From positions 186,001-250,000 of the forward strand of contig SWDT01000028.1 in the NCBI GenBank assembly GCA_009193035.1: 64,000 bases of DNA, read 5' to 3'. This DNA comes from Halicephalobus mephisto. Its lineage: Eukaryota > Nematoda > Chromadorea > Rhabditida > Panagrolaimidae. Position numbers and translations under genes: made by a program. Shown here one piece after another: positions 1 through 16,234 of the stretch. A model generated the notes under the pieces. It saw only the letters and a program-made list of their open reading frames with translations, did not search any database and was not told the DNA's origin. The first letter of the stretch is position 1. The number at the start of each line of letters is the position of its first letter.

Positions 1-3342
<3,342 letters not shown>

Positions 3343-4640
3343 GCCTGATGATGTGGATAGTCGAACAATATGTCGGCCATAATCATTAATTGCTCAATTT
3401 TTAGTTTTTAAGATTTTTATTTTGTTCATCATACAGGTTGTGCGAATCTTTTTCTGATTGCATAATGAAGTCACTTCCATTAGTGATTCGAGGTCAATTT
3501 AAAGAATTCAAAATCGTGGAACTTTAGGCGCGCAATTTGAAAGAAACAATGCTCCCGCCAAAGAAGTGAAAAAGCGCTAAATAAGTTTCGAAATAGACTT
3601 CGAAACAACAGAGTAGAGCCAATTTCCAAGTCGATAAACACTTGTTCATTCTTCAATGAGGAGAACGTAGATCCAGAGGGGATATCTGGTCGCAACCAAG
3701 TCCGTCAATGTACAGTTGTTGAGAGATTTACGAACTAGACCCGTCTAGCAGATCACTGAAGAACCGACAGACTGGTCTTAATAGCTGCAACGGTCACCTC
3801 TTGCAGGAATAGACAAATGCATTTCTTAAATAATTTCGTTCGTTTCATAGTAAGCAAAGCGGAACGTTTTGGTGGAAAATACTCAAAGGAGAATTCTCTG
3901 GACTTGATGGTTAGATGACAAAGTTGTTGACTGCGCGAAAGTTGATGAAATATAGGTTATTTTGGGAGGGGTTTAATGTAGTAACGCCAAAGAACAATAA
4001 TCCCAAAAGATTAAATTTGGAAAATTTTCACGAAAATAACTACTTGCAGGGAAATCTAGCATGGGTTTAGATTTTTGCAATTCTAAAATTAGAACGAAAT
4101 TCAATAAATTGGTATTAGTATTTTACGGAAATTCATTCGTCAATTTGAGCTCGGATTTAGCAAGTCCTTTTTGCTCAATGACCATCGGCCGCTTAACGAT
4201 GAATAAGGAAATTTCGCTAGTATGAATGTACACTTCAGAAATGCGAGAAAAACAAGAGCTACGACAAGACATTCGCGTACTCCGTCCTGTAGTCAATAAC
4301 CTCGAATATTACGATTTTTCCCAAAACTTACGACCTTCATGGGCCAATCGTTACGAAATTTGCGCCACTATCTATCAAAAAAGGCGCTGAATCACGATAT
4401 TTCTGTGGGTGGCGGTCCCTTGATGCAGGAACAACAACACTAAGGAAAAAATGATCATAGAAAATATTGCGCATGACTCGGCCTTGGAAATTTCTGCAAT
4501 CTCTGGAAGGGGAAAAGGGCGAAAAAGGTGACTAAATCGAATTCAGAAATACTGAAACAAACAAGAAAATAGTAAACACTAAAAGTATTCCAAACTGAAA
4601 GATAAGCTGGATTTTAGGAAATAAGACAAAATCGTATCAA

Positions 4641-5230
4641 ATGAAACCAAACTGACTTTATCCGCTGTTTTCTCGAATTACCATTTAAAAGGAGTAAAGA
4701 TTAATAAAAACTGTAAAAAATATTTAAAGTGAAAAATAAGTTGGATTTTGGGCAAAAAAGAATAACAACATGCCGAACAGACTGATGTGTTATATCCGTG
4801 TTTTTAGGATTATAATCTATAACGAAATTATGGAAATTAATATATAAAAATATATGGAAATAAAATCAAAATCAAAATTAAAAAATAAAAATTAATTTTA
4901 AACGAAAAAATAAGAAAAATATGTCGAATGGAACTGACTAATCTTACTCATTATCTTCTAAAATTATAATCTACAACCAAATAGGGAAAATGATATATAA
5001 AAACAGAAATTTAAAGAAATTTAGGTAAAAGAAAAACATGCCGAACGGAACTAGTCAATTATATCTGTTTTTCTTTTAAAATTATAACCACGAGGAAATA
5101 CTGGAAATTAGCATAAAAAATAAAAAAATTAAATTAAATTAGAAAATTGAAAAAAGTAGATTTTAGGTAGCAAGAAGCGTGCCGACCGGAGCTGGCTGAT
5201 TTTGCCCGTTTTTCTTTTGGCATTACGGTC
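4641..5230. repeat. Degenerate tandem repeat, about 120-150 bp, five copies
   Basis: A recognisable core (ATGCCGAACGGAACT, then a T-rich stretch and TTATAATCTAC) recurs with decay at 4641, 4770, 4921, 5038 and 5179. Spacing is 129, 151, 117 and 141 bases. The copies read in one direction and have diverged, so the array is old. Confidence 0.6.
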
Positions 5231-5849
5231 TGTTCTACCGTACTTGCCATTTTCGTTCCGAGAGAGAGGTAATCAGCTCTCTCAGGTGCTCGAGACCTCA
5301 TTTCTGCACTATTCTCCTAGTCCCAATCTTTCCTCTCCGTTGTGTTGTTTTTTTCCATCTTATTTCCTTGGTTGCCATTTATTACCAATCCCTAACTCTT
5401 TACCTGTCATTCCCGATCCTTAAAATATAAATTCTTCGAATCCTATTCATATGTCCAAGAGAAATTGCGAAAACCCCGCAAGGCTTGTTGTTGCTTAGTA
5501 GAAATCCCTCGCTTTGTGTTGTATTGAGATAGACAACTTGGCACGCACACTTGCTTACTCGTCCTATATTGATCATCGGGCGTGTGTCCTGTGGGCTGTC
5601 CTCGGAAGCTCCGTTTAATGATGAAATCCCTGGAATTGGTGCGCGTTTCGTATGAAATTACCATTCAAAATGTTGATATTTATTAAAGCGACGAGTTTCC
5701 GAAGGATGAACCCTATGTGATCGTAAAAGTACAAAAATTTGGATTTTCTTGGGGTTGGAACTCGATGAAAAGCATCCCTCAATGTTTTCCTAATATCGTT
5801 CACGAGCTGGTCCCTATATTTCCTCAGAGGGGCGTATGCTGACTAGTTC

Positions 5850-5893
5850 GCGTACCAATTCCAAGGGAACGACAGCCCCCGGAATTGGTACGC
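5850..5893. repeat. 13-bp perfect inverted repeat upstream of 14-3-3
   Basis: GCGTACCAATTCC at 5850-5862 is matched exactly by its reverse complement GGAATTGGTACGC at 5881-5893, with an 18-base loop. A third, one-mismatch copy (GGAATTGGTGCGC) lies at 5632-5644. It may be a regulatory hairpin or paired protein-binding site; function is not shown. Confidence 0.6.
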
Positions 5894-6336
5894 AAACGAA
5901 AGTAGGCAGTTCTTGTGAAAGACAAATTTCTTTCTTTTCCGGCATTGGTCTTGATCATCTGATTACTTGTCATTGAATAACTTCCACAGTGTTCTGACTG
6001 TTTTTGCAGAATGATAAAGCTCGTTGAAGCCTGATTTGGCACATAGCCTTCCTGTATGTTATTCGGTTGACGAACCCTTTAGTGCATCGGCGCGCGCATT
6101 TCGCGAGGGACTTTACTAGGCCTTAGTTGTGTGTTCGTTCTCTCGTTCGACCGGTGCCCATTTCGGCCTGCCCTCGTCTTCTGACTTAGCGTTTTCCCGT
6201 TTCTTGTTCGTATGAGTTTTCTGCGTGCATTTAGTGTGGATTTTCATTTGGCGCGAATCATTTAGCTTACTATATGTTTTTACTAGTAATTTTTAGGTAC
6301 TTCACTCGATTTGTATCAAGTTGATTGGAAGCGACC

Positions 6337-7503
<1,167 letters not shown>

Positions 7504-7855
7504 AACAAGCATCTCGGCCGTTTTTTATATTTTCTTGATTATTTCCATAAAACCTGTTGCGCTTTTTGATCAGTTCTCTAACTCTCGAGTTGAGTGGTGT
7601 TGCCGTTCTCGTCTCTTCCAGAAATGAGAATTGCACCACAACTTTTTTGATGATCTTGTCTCGTTTTGTATAGTTATCTCGCTCGAGGCCATGCCCGTGA
7701 AAAAGTTCAGCATAAGTTATTCGCGAGCAAGTATCTCTTTGTGAAATTTATTAATTATCCGAATAAATTGGATCCCAAAGTGGTTGGTTGTACAAATCTT
7801 GCTTAGCTGGTTGTGATACTTGGATACTGGGAGATTGGAGATAGGGAGGTTATAG

Positions 7856-10800
7856 ATGTCCGAACCGGAGTGGCTGCCAGAACATGAGGGCCAGTTCGTT
7901 CCGTGGTGGGGCGGCATGGCTAAAAGGATTTTACAGGTAAGCTGAAAATTCTAATTTGTTTTCGAAATCGTTTTGACTTTGTTGCCTAGGTAACAGTTTA
8001 AAAAAAGGTTTTTTAAAAGAAAATGGTTGCATTTTTAATAAGTAATTTGTGGGGGAATAATAGTACAGAAAAAACTCGTGATAACGGTGGAATCTGTTGT
8101 TTTGGTTAAATGGTCATACTGAGAGAAAGCTTTATTGGTCCCATAAAAATGGAATACAAAGCTATTGAATTTTATCCAAGTGGATATTCTGAGAAATGGA
8201 AAATGAAGCCAAAACAAGAGCTTGGAATTTAGTACTTTGGAAATTTTTATCTTTTGTTTTGGAGGAAAGTTGTAAAACAAAGTTGATATAGGAGTTTTTT
8301 TAAATAGCCGAAATTTAGTAAAATTAGTTGAATATGGAAATTTTGAAATTTTAGGATTTTTATTTTTGAAGAATTCTTAAAACAGTTGATATGAGTTTTT
8401 TTTAAATATCCAAAATTTAGAAAAATTAGTTAAATATAGAAATTTTAAATAAAAAGTAAATTTATGAATTTTAGGATTTTTATCTTTGAAAAATTTTTTA
8501 TTTTTGATATATGGTTTTTGATTATGAATATATTATTTATTTTAAAATAAATGAAAATTATTTAAATTAGTTGGATATGTGTTGAGATTATATAAATCCT
8601 AAAATATAACTTTAAAAATTAAAATTTTTTTGTTTTTAAAATTTTAATTTTTTTATTTTTTAAAAATTGTTTTTTTTTATTTTTAAAATTTTAATTTTTT
8701 TATTTTTTAAAAATTGTTTTTTTTTATTTTTAAAATTTTAATTTTTTTATTTTTTAAAAATTGTTTTTTTTTATTTTTAAAAACTGTTTTTTTGATATAT
8801 AATTTTTGATTCAAAAGATGTACTTTTATTTAAAAATAGACAAAATTGCGACAAATTAGGTAAATAAATTTCGTAATTGTGCAAAATATAAGTTTTAAAT
8901 TTAGTACTTTTTAAATTTCAAAAAATTTATGTGAAATTTTATTTAATTTTAAAATAAATAAAAATCCAATTTAGTGATTTAAATCGATAAATTTCGTAAT
9001 TTAAAAAATGTTTTAAATTTAATAATTTTATTTTTGAAGATTTCAAAAATTTTTGATCGAAAAAATAAATTTTATTTTTAGAAAATAAAATAAAATAAAT
9101 TTAAATTTTTCAAATAAAAAATAAATTTCGTATTTTTGTGATTTTTAAAAAATTAATTTTTTAAAGTTTTTTATTTTTTTAAATTGATATAAAATTTAAT
9201 GTCAAAAATAATTTATTTAAAAATAAAATTGTAAAATTAGTTAGATGAGTAAGTTTCGTAATTATGAAATTCAAAAACACAAAGTATAAATTTGCAAGTC
9301 TTGTGATTTTTATTTTTTATTTTATTTTTAAAGGAAGTTGATATAAAATTTCTCATCATAAGGTCGTATTTTAAATGAAAACAAAAAAATTCGGATTTAG
9401 TAGACTAAATGAATAAGTTTCGTAATTATAAAATTAAAATCATAAAGTATGAACTTGACTTTCTCGCGATTTTTATGTTTTTTAATTTTAAATAAAGTTG
9501 ATATAAAATTATCAATCTTAATAGTTATATTTCATATTAAAACAAATAAAAATGAAGTTTTCTAATTGGATGAGTAATTTTCGAACAGAAAATAAAAATC
9601 GTGAGTTCTGCCTATGTTGTCCTCGCGATTTTCATATTTTTAATTTTAAATAAAGTTGATATAAAATTATCAATCTTAATAGTTATATTTTATATCAAAA
9701 CAAATAAAAATTAAATTTTCTTAATTGGATGAGTAATTTTCGAACGGAAAATAAAATTCGTGAGTTGAAAGTTTGTTATCTTCATGATTTTCATATTTTT
9801 AATTTTAAATAAAGTTGATATAAAATTATCAATCTTAATAGTTATATTTTATATGAAAACAAATAAAAATGAAGTTTCTTAATTGGATGAGTAATTCTCG
9901 AACGGAAAATAAAAATCGTGATTTGTGAATTTATTACCCTCGTGATTTTTATCTCTATCTGACATCTTTAGAGAAAGTTTTAAATTTATTTTGATATATA
10001 ATTTTGATAGTAAAATTTTAGTTAAAAATCCAACTTAACGATTTAAATTTTTTCGAAATTAAAAAATTAAAAAAATCAACATTCTTGTGATATTTGAGGA
10101 AATAATATTTTTATACGAAATTTCCCATCGAAAATTTTTTTTAAATAAAACTAATTTTTTTTAATTATGGAAATTTTAAATATTATATTTTTATTTTTTT
10201 AAAGTTTATATAAAATTATAATTTTTATCGTATTTTATATTTAATAAAAAAATTTTAAAAAACAAATTTTTTTATTACAAAAAACTTTTAAAAAAACTAA
10301 TTTTTTTATTACAAAAAAACTTAAAAAATTAATTTTTTTTATTACAAAAAAACTTAAAAAAACTAATTTTTTTATTACAAAAAAACTTAAAAAAAATTAA
10401 TTTTTTTATTACAAAAAAAAACCAAAACACAAGTTTGACATTTAGTACTTGTGATTTTTTATCTTTTTTTACGGAAATAGAAAGTTTTTATGTGAAATTT
10501 TCGATTAAAAAATGTACTCTAGTTGAAAACAAACAAAAATTCCAAGAAAAATTGTTAAATCAATAAGTTTCGTAATCGAAAATAAAGAAAAACAACGAAA
10601 ATTGTTGTTTTTCATTTTTGTTTATTGCGAAATTTATTGATTTTACTATACAAATTTGGCTAATTATTGTTATCCTTTATTTTTTAAAAGGATTTATGAA
10701 AATTAAAAATTCAGAAATTTTTGTACAAAAAAATTAAAAATTTGGAAGATTTTATATGAAAAATTTGAAAATTTTTAATAATTTTATGTGAAAAATATGA

Positions 10801-12914
10801 AAATTAAGAAATTTTTATATGAAAAATTAAAATATTTTTAATATTTTTATGTGGAAAATATGAAAATTAAGAAGTTTTTAATATTTTTATGTAGAAAATA
10901 TGAAAATTAAGAAGTTGTTATGTAAAAAATTAAAATATTTTTATATGAGAAATTAAAAAATTTTCTATATTTTTTTATTTAAAATTTTTATGTTCAGTTA
11001 TTTTTGGTGAAAAAAACCAAAGATTTGCTGTGATGCCTTGGTGTGATATCTTTCCTTTGAAAATAATTAGATTTTGAACTGCCAAACTTGGCGTTAATTC
11101 AAAAATTGATTTTTTTGCAAGAAGGATTTCAAAAAGTCCAAATTTAGATTTTTTACATTTTGAGTCAGTGTGCTTTCCTAATGGCAATGAACCAAAAAAG
11201 ACACTTGAATGGACTTTAAAAATAGAATTTCTGTTTTTAAATTTAGTTAGATTTAAATTTTTAAAATTAAATTGAATTTTGGAATTTTTAAAATTAAACT
11301 AAATTTGAAATTTTAAAATTTTTAAAATTTTATTAAATTGGATGATTTTTAAAATTAAACTAAATTTGAGTAAATTTTTATAATTTTATTAAATTTTACT
11401 AAATTTTAGAAATTTTATTAAATTTTTTAAATTTTACTAAATTTTGGAAATTTTACTAAATTTTACTAAATTTTATTAAATTTTTAAAATTTTAAAATTT
11501 TAAAATTTTATTAAATTTTTAAATTTTACTAAATTTTTAAATTTTATTAAATTTTTAAATTTTTTAAATTTTACTAAATTTTTAGTTAGGAGTGATTCCG
11601 AGACATGTTGCATTCATTCTTGATGGAAATAGAAGATTTGCAAGAACTAAAGGACTGGATTCAATTATTAAAGGTCATGCTGCTGGATTTGAGAGAATAA
11701 TGAGAGTTTTGGACTGGTGTAGAGAACTGGGAATCAAAGAAGTGACTCTATATGCTTTTTCAATTGAGAATTTTAAAAGAACTGAAGAAGAAGTGGGAGG
11801 TTTGATGAACATGGCAAAAGAAAAATTTGAAAAACTTTTAAATGAAAAAGAAAAATTAATTGAAAAAAGAATATGTTTTAGATTTTTTGGGAAAAGAGAA
11901 CTGTTGCCAAGAGATCTTCAGAAATTAATGGCGGAAATTGAGGAAGTTACAAAAGATTTTGAAAAGTAAGTTTTTTTGGTTTTAATGTTGTTTTAAAAAT
12001 GGAAATTTGTTGTTTTGGGAGTCAATTTTTAGAATTTTTCTGAAAACATTAGATTTTTAATTTTTTAAATTTTTTTGCAAATCTTATTCCAGAGGGAATT
12101 GAGAAAAAGTAGTTTTTTAATTTTAATTATGTTATTGTAGAAATTTAAAATGAGGTTTTTAGGGGACTTTCTTGAGGTGAAGTTTTGGAATTTCCCTAAA
12201 AATATTAAATTTTTAATTTTTATAAATCTTATTCCAGAGGAAATTGAGAAAAAGTAGTTTTTTAATTTTAATTATGTTATTGTAGAAATTTAAAATGAGA
12301 TTTTTAGGGAAATATTTCGCTATGAATTTTTAGAACTGTCGTAAAAAATACGAGTTTCCAAATTTGACATTTTTCTATTTTTATAAATCTTGCTCTCTGG
12401 AGGGAATTGAAATATTTTGAAAAATTGTTTTTTTAGTTTTGATAGTTGGTAAAATTGGATTTTTAGTGGATTTGTGAATGTTTGTCTGGCTTACACTTCG
12501 AGAGAAGAGATAACTTCGGCCATGAACGACATCAGAAGAGGGATTCGAGAAGGACTAATTGAAGAAGGTGATATTAATGAAGGATTACTGTCGTCGTGTT
12601 TGAATACTGGGAAATCTCTTCCGATTGATGTTTTGATCAGAACTAGTGGAGAACATAGATTGTCGGATTTTCTTCTGTATCAGTGCTCGAATTCTTTGAT
12701 TCATTTTGAAGACGTCCTTTGGCCGGAATTTGACTTTTGGCATCTTCTGAAGGCTGTTTATGCTTATCAGAGAAGTAGAGCGAAGATTGCGGATATTGAG
12801 AATGAAGTGAATCAGAAAGGAAATCAAGAAATAGGATTGAGAGGAAAGAAATTTTTAAAATGGCTAGAGGAAGAACGGGAAAAAAAAAGAATGGAAATTA
12901 TATATCGAGGTTGA
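7856..12914 (+). CDS. DHDDS: Dehydrodolichyl diphosphate synthase subunit (cis-prenyltransferase)
   Basis: Long-chain cis-prenyltransferase that adds isopentenyl units to farnesyl diphosphate to make dolichol for N-glycosylation, at the ER and normally with a NgBR-type partner. Exons 7856-7936, 11586-11965 and 12467-12914 give 302 residues, in frame throughout. Exon 1 starts MSEPEWLPEHEGQF and ends in the amphipathic lead into the catalytic core. The core shows FILDGNRRFA (catalytic Asp and phosphate loop), GHAAGFERI, YAFSIENFKR, LAYTSREEI, LIRTSGEHRLSDFLLYQ and LWPEFDFWH. The start 352 bases after 14-3-3 leaves an operon possible, but no SL2 evidence can be seen. The first intron is 3,649 bases and packed with repeats. 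Confidence 0.93.
8632..8775. repeat. 47-bp AT-only tandem repeat, three copies
   Basis: In DHDDS intron 1, a 47-base A/T unit starts at 8638, 8685 and 8732 and is nearly identical between copies, suggesting recent slippage expansion. Confidence 0.7.
9186..9960. repeat. About 158-bp satellite array in DHDDS intron 1
   Basis: The segment AAGTTGATATAAAATTATC recurs at about 9494, 9652 and 9811 with 158-159 base spacing and high identity. More diverged copies start at about 9336 and 9186, and still more decayed traces can be followed back toward 8280. The array shows a gradient from old copies (left) to fresher ones (right). Confidence 0.7.
10261..10420. repeat. About 34-bp tandem repeat, five copies
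   Basis: A unit of the form AATTTTTTTATTACAAAAAA plus ACTTAAAAAA is repeated five times in DHDDS intron 1, differing mainly in homopolymer lengths. Confidence 0.65.
10690..11585. repeat. Short AT-rich tandem repeats at the end of DHDDS intron 1
   Basis: 10740-10960 contains several copies of ATGAAAATTAAGAAGTTTTT units. 11220-11585 is made of AAATTTTACTAAATTTTTA-like units up to the splice acceptor at 11584-11585. Between them, 10990-11210 is less repetitive and of unknown origin. Confidence 0.55.
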
Positions 12915-13269
12915 TCATGATTTGAGTCATTCCAATTGTTGGTTTTTATAAAAATAATATTGTGGATTTATGGATATAAAAGTTGGTTTAAAAGTTAAAT
13001 TTTATTTTTGATTGAAATAATTTTTAAAATTTATTTTTTTTTTGATTATGAAATAATCACAGAAAATCAAAATTGTAAATTACTGTAATTTCTGAAAATT
13101 TGATTTTTAAAACATTTTTAAAATTTTTTTTTTTTGACTAGATACGGTAGATTTTTGACGATGAAGAAAAAATATTTTTTTGGTTTTTATTTTTCTTCGT
13201 TAATCAATCTAGTTATGTTCCAAAAAATCATTACTTTTTTTAAATAATTTATTTTAATTGTCGGAAATA

Positions 13270-15411
13270 TTATCTCATTGGAGTTTTCTTATGAGCCAGA
13301 TAAAGAAACAAAATACTCGCTAATGCGGAAATCAGAAAAATCACGTCGAACCATCTGTGATAAAAATTAAACTGCAGATCTCCCAGGATATCCGTGATGA
13401 TTCTTCTATACTGTAATGGCATATTCATCCGGATTAATAAAACAGAAGAAACAAAGTACATTCCCTACAAAAATCAAATTAAAATTTTTTTTAAAATAAA
13501 ACTTACCATAATCTGAGCCAACAACAAAACTATTAAATTTTGACTTTTCCTGTTACTTATAGCGTTGAAGAACTTGGTCAACGTGATTAGTAACCCTCTG
13601 ATTGACGTCACCGCAATTATTCCAACCAGCAGAAAACTTACTTGTTGAGACCAGAATCTGGCGTCGATCTCGTATCCCATCCAATTGACCACTATTTCTA
13701 TTCCTTTCGTCACAGGATCAATTTTCCCGACTCTGTTGAATACAATATTGATCGTACATATGAAGATCTTCCAGACACAGTACACAGAGAAGAAATATCC
13801 CAGGACATTGAAGTACTTTCCTTGCCATGTCTGACTGTAATCCATTCTGTCTTTCATATTTCTCAATTCCACAACTTCTAAAAAAAGATATTTTCCGAAT
13901 TCCTCGAGGGCTTCTATTTCAATTTTGAGATTTCCAATCTGATCCCTTAATCCACTGCTCATGCTAGCCACAGTTCCAAGAACACGACGAAAGAACCCAG
14001 GCTGTTCTCCATTGTCTAAAATAAAATTTAAGTAAATTTTAAAAAAACCTAAAAATAAAAATAAATTTTCAAAAAAATCTAAAAATAAAAATAAATTTTT
14101 TAAAAAATCTAAAAATTTAAGTAAATTTAAAAAAAATCTAAAAATTTAAGTAAATTTTAAAAAATCTAAAAATTTAAGTAAATTTTCAAAAAACCTAAAA
14201 ATAAAAATAAATTTTCAAAAAAATCTAAAAATAAAAATAAATTTTTTAAAAAATCTAAAAATTTAAGTAAATTTCAAAAAACCTAAAAATAAAAATAAAT
14301 TTAAAAAAACCTAAAAATTAAATTTAAATAAATTTTCAAAAACACTCAAAAAGTAAATTCTTTAAAAATGCTCGAAAATTAAATTTAAATAAATTTCTTA
14401 AAAATAACTTAAGATTAAAAATTTTTTTAAAAATTTGAAAAATAATCTTACTCATGCTAAAAGCGCTTTTTTTCAATTCATTTTGTAACTGCAACAGTCG
14501 TCGTTTTTTCGCATTGATCATGTTTAAGTTTTGTTTCAGCTTCTGTTTCATCATATCGACGTCCTCATCGATGACTGGTCTCATGAATATCGTCATGCAA
14601 GTATAAGGGGCATTCACGGCACCAAAACCGGAGAGTACGGCCATTACAGTAACTCCAATGACTCCGACACGACTGATGGCTTGTTCAATCGTAAAAATAC
14701 CGTGTTTTGTGCTTAAAATAGGAAAATTATCTCCAATTTTCCAGAATAAATAAATAAATATCAACCAGAACACAGGTGTCGTAACTGTCAGAACTGTCTG
14801 ATTTGCTGAAAACTGCACAATTAAAAAAACCTAAAAATTTGCATATTTTCGACACAAAACTGAATTTTTTAAACTTTCGAAAATATCCACATTACTGTAA
14901 CCAAGTCCATAGGTTCTGAATCCGAAGTCACAATCGAGCACCGCTCTTCAGAATCCAAAAATTCAGTTTTTTCGTTAATTTTTAAATTAAAAAAATCTAA
15001 ATTCTGTCTTAAAAGTCCGAAATTACCTAGAATTACGAAATTAATAAACTTACGATCACAGACAGATTTTACGCAAGAAAAACAAAAATAAAGTGGCAAA
15101 AATAAAATCAAAATCCACAACATCGAATGCAAAGCGACCCGCCATGTCACCATCCTAGACCTGGAAAACCACATTGTTCTTACTTTACAGTAATACTAAA
15201 CTTACTCAGCATTTAGTATATCCAGAATTTCGAAAATTATAAGTTCGAACATCGTACAAGAAAGAGCAAAAGTGACACTGAAGATGATCTGAACCACCCG
15301 TTGACGAATTTCGTAGTCCTTGAATAACTGTTTCATGAAGAACAGCCATCCTAATCCGAAGAACAGAAGCTGAGAGACCAGCACAACTCCTATATCCCAT
15401 GCATTGAGCAT
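13270..15411 (-). CDS. gphr: Golgi pH regulator (GPHR / GPR89 family)
   Basis: A multi-pass Golgi/ER membrane protein needed for acidification and normal Golgi form. Exons on the minus strand: 15411-15206, 15160-15054, 14805-14452, 14015-13507 and 13464-13270. The sum is 1371 bases, or 456 residues, almost the same as human GPR89 (455). The N-terminus has the family block [19 protein letters not shown] and [13 protein letters not shown]. The middle has [18 protein letters not shown] and [12 protein letters not shown]. The C-terminal part has [40 protein letters not shown] and [12 protein letters not shown]. The weakest point is the exon 2/3 join in a hydrophilic loop. It converges with DHDDS (355 bases apart) and is divergent from the complex III gene. 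Worms have two paralogues, so no number is given. Confidence 0.95.
14040..14340. repeat. About 30-bp tandem repeat in gphr intron 3
   Basis: Units of AAAAAAATCTAAAAATTTAA and AAATAAATTTTC alternate about nine times in this intron. They differ mainly in AAATAAAAATAAA versus AAATTTAAGTAAA forms. Confidence 0.6.
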
Positions 15412-15559
15412 CTGAAAAAAGTTTAAAGTTCTGGAATAAAGAAAAACACGAAAATTCGCCAGAAATTAAAATAGACTTATTAATAATATCATAGTAATAT
15501 ATAAAAAATCCTGAAAATACAGAGAAGAGGAAAATTAAAGTTAAAAATCTAAGACTTTT

Positions 15560-16110
15560 CAGGATTTACTTTTTAGATTTTTCACGTAATTGAAAATCTC
15601 CAAATTCTGGTTCTCGGCACGACCATCGATATATTAATAACATTAAAATAATACAAAGAAGAAGTTGCTGAAGATACAAAAATAAAATTTGACCAAAAAA
15701 ACCGGGATTCTTCAGAATTCATCTTTTAGCTTTCCTACATCAACTGAAAATCCCTAAATTCTGGCTCCCGAAACGAAAATTGATATATTAACATCACCAT
15801 AATAATTCACAAATACACTTCCAGATGATAATGGAAAAAAATAAAAGTCGAATTAAAGGAAGATGAATCTGGAATTCTCCAGAATCCATTTTTTTGATTT
15901 TCCACATCAGTTTAACCCTTAAAACTCGACTCCCGACACGAGAATCACTACATCGATGATGTTACAGTAATACGAAGAATAATCATCAGAAGATATAAGA
16001 AATAATAATCAAGTTTAAAAATCAAAAATTGGAAGTCTCCAGAATCCGCTTTTTTGATTTTCCACATCAGTTGAAAACCCTTAAAACTCGGCTCCCGACA
16101 CGAAAATTGC
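15560..16110. repeat. About 160-bp tandem repeat between gphr and the complex III gene
   Basis: Four degenerate copies carry the anchor CTCCCGACACGAAAATTG at about 15612, 15765, 15930 and 16092 (spacing 153, 165 and 162). Each is preceded by TTGATTTTCCACATCAGTTG or a variant and by a CAGAATCC motif. They fill the 823-base space between two divergently transcribed genes. Confidence 0.75.
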
Positions 16111-16234
16111 GGTTGGTTTTCGTCTTTGAAATTTTAAGGACTCTCTTCCGTCATCGTGATTTTTTACTTTTTACATCTGTTTTTATTCATTTTTATATAA
16201 AATTCTTCCAGTTAGAAGAACGTTGGGTCCAGGG

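Larger units (their letters stand above)
3343..6336. other. Intergenic region between tbc-11 and the 14-3-3 gene
   Basis: No protein-coding gene is supported in these 3 kb. It holds a degenerate tandem repeat (4641-5230), a pyrimidine-rich stretch (about 5280-5420), an inverted repeat (5850-5893), and a more GC-rich part near 6060-6290 that is the likely 14-3-3 promoter. A TTTTTAG acceptor at 6296, about 40 bases before the 14-3-3 start codon, fits either trans-splicing or a 5' UTR intron. Confidence 0.6.

Noticed and set aside
3480..3695. 71-codon minus-strand frame after tbc-11
   Set aside because: No homology, no splice sites, and it overlaps the likely 3' region of tbc-11.
5202..5423. 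73-codon frame rich in Leu, Pro and Ser
   Set aside because: Product of a pyrimidine-rich stretch; no splice sites, homology or start context.
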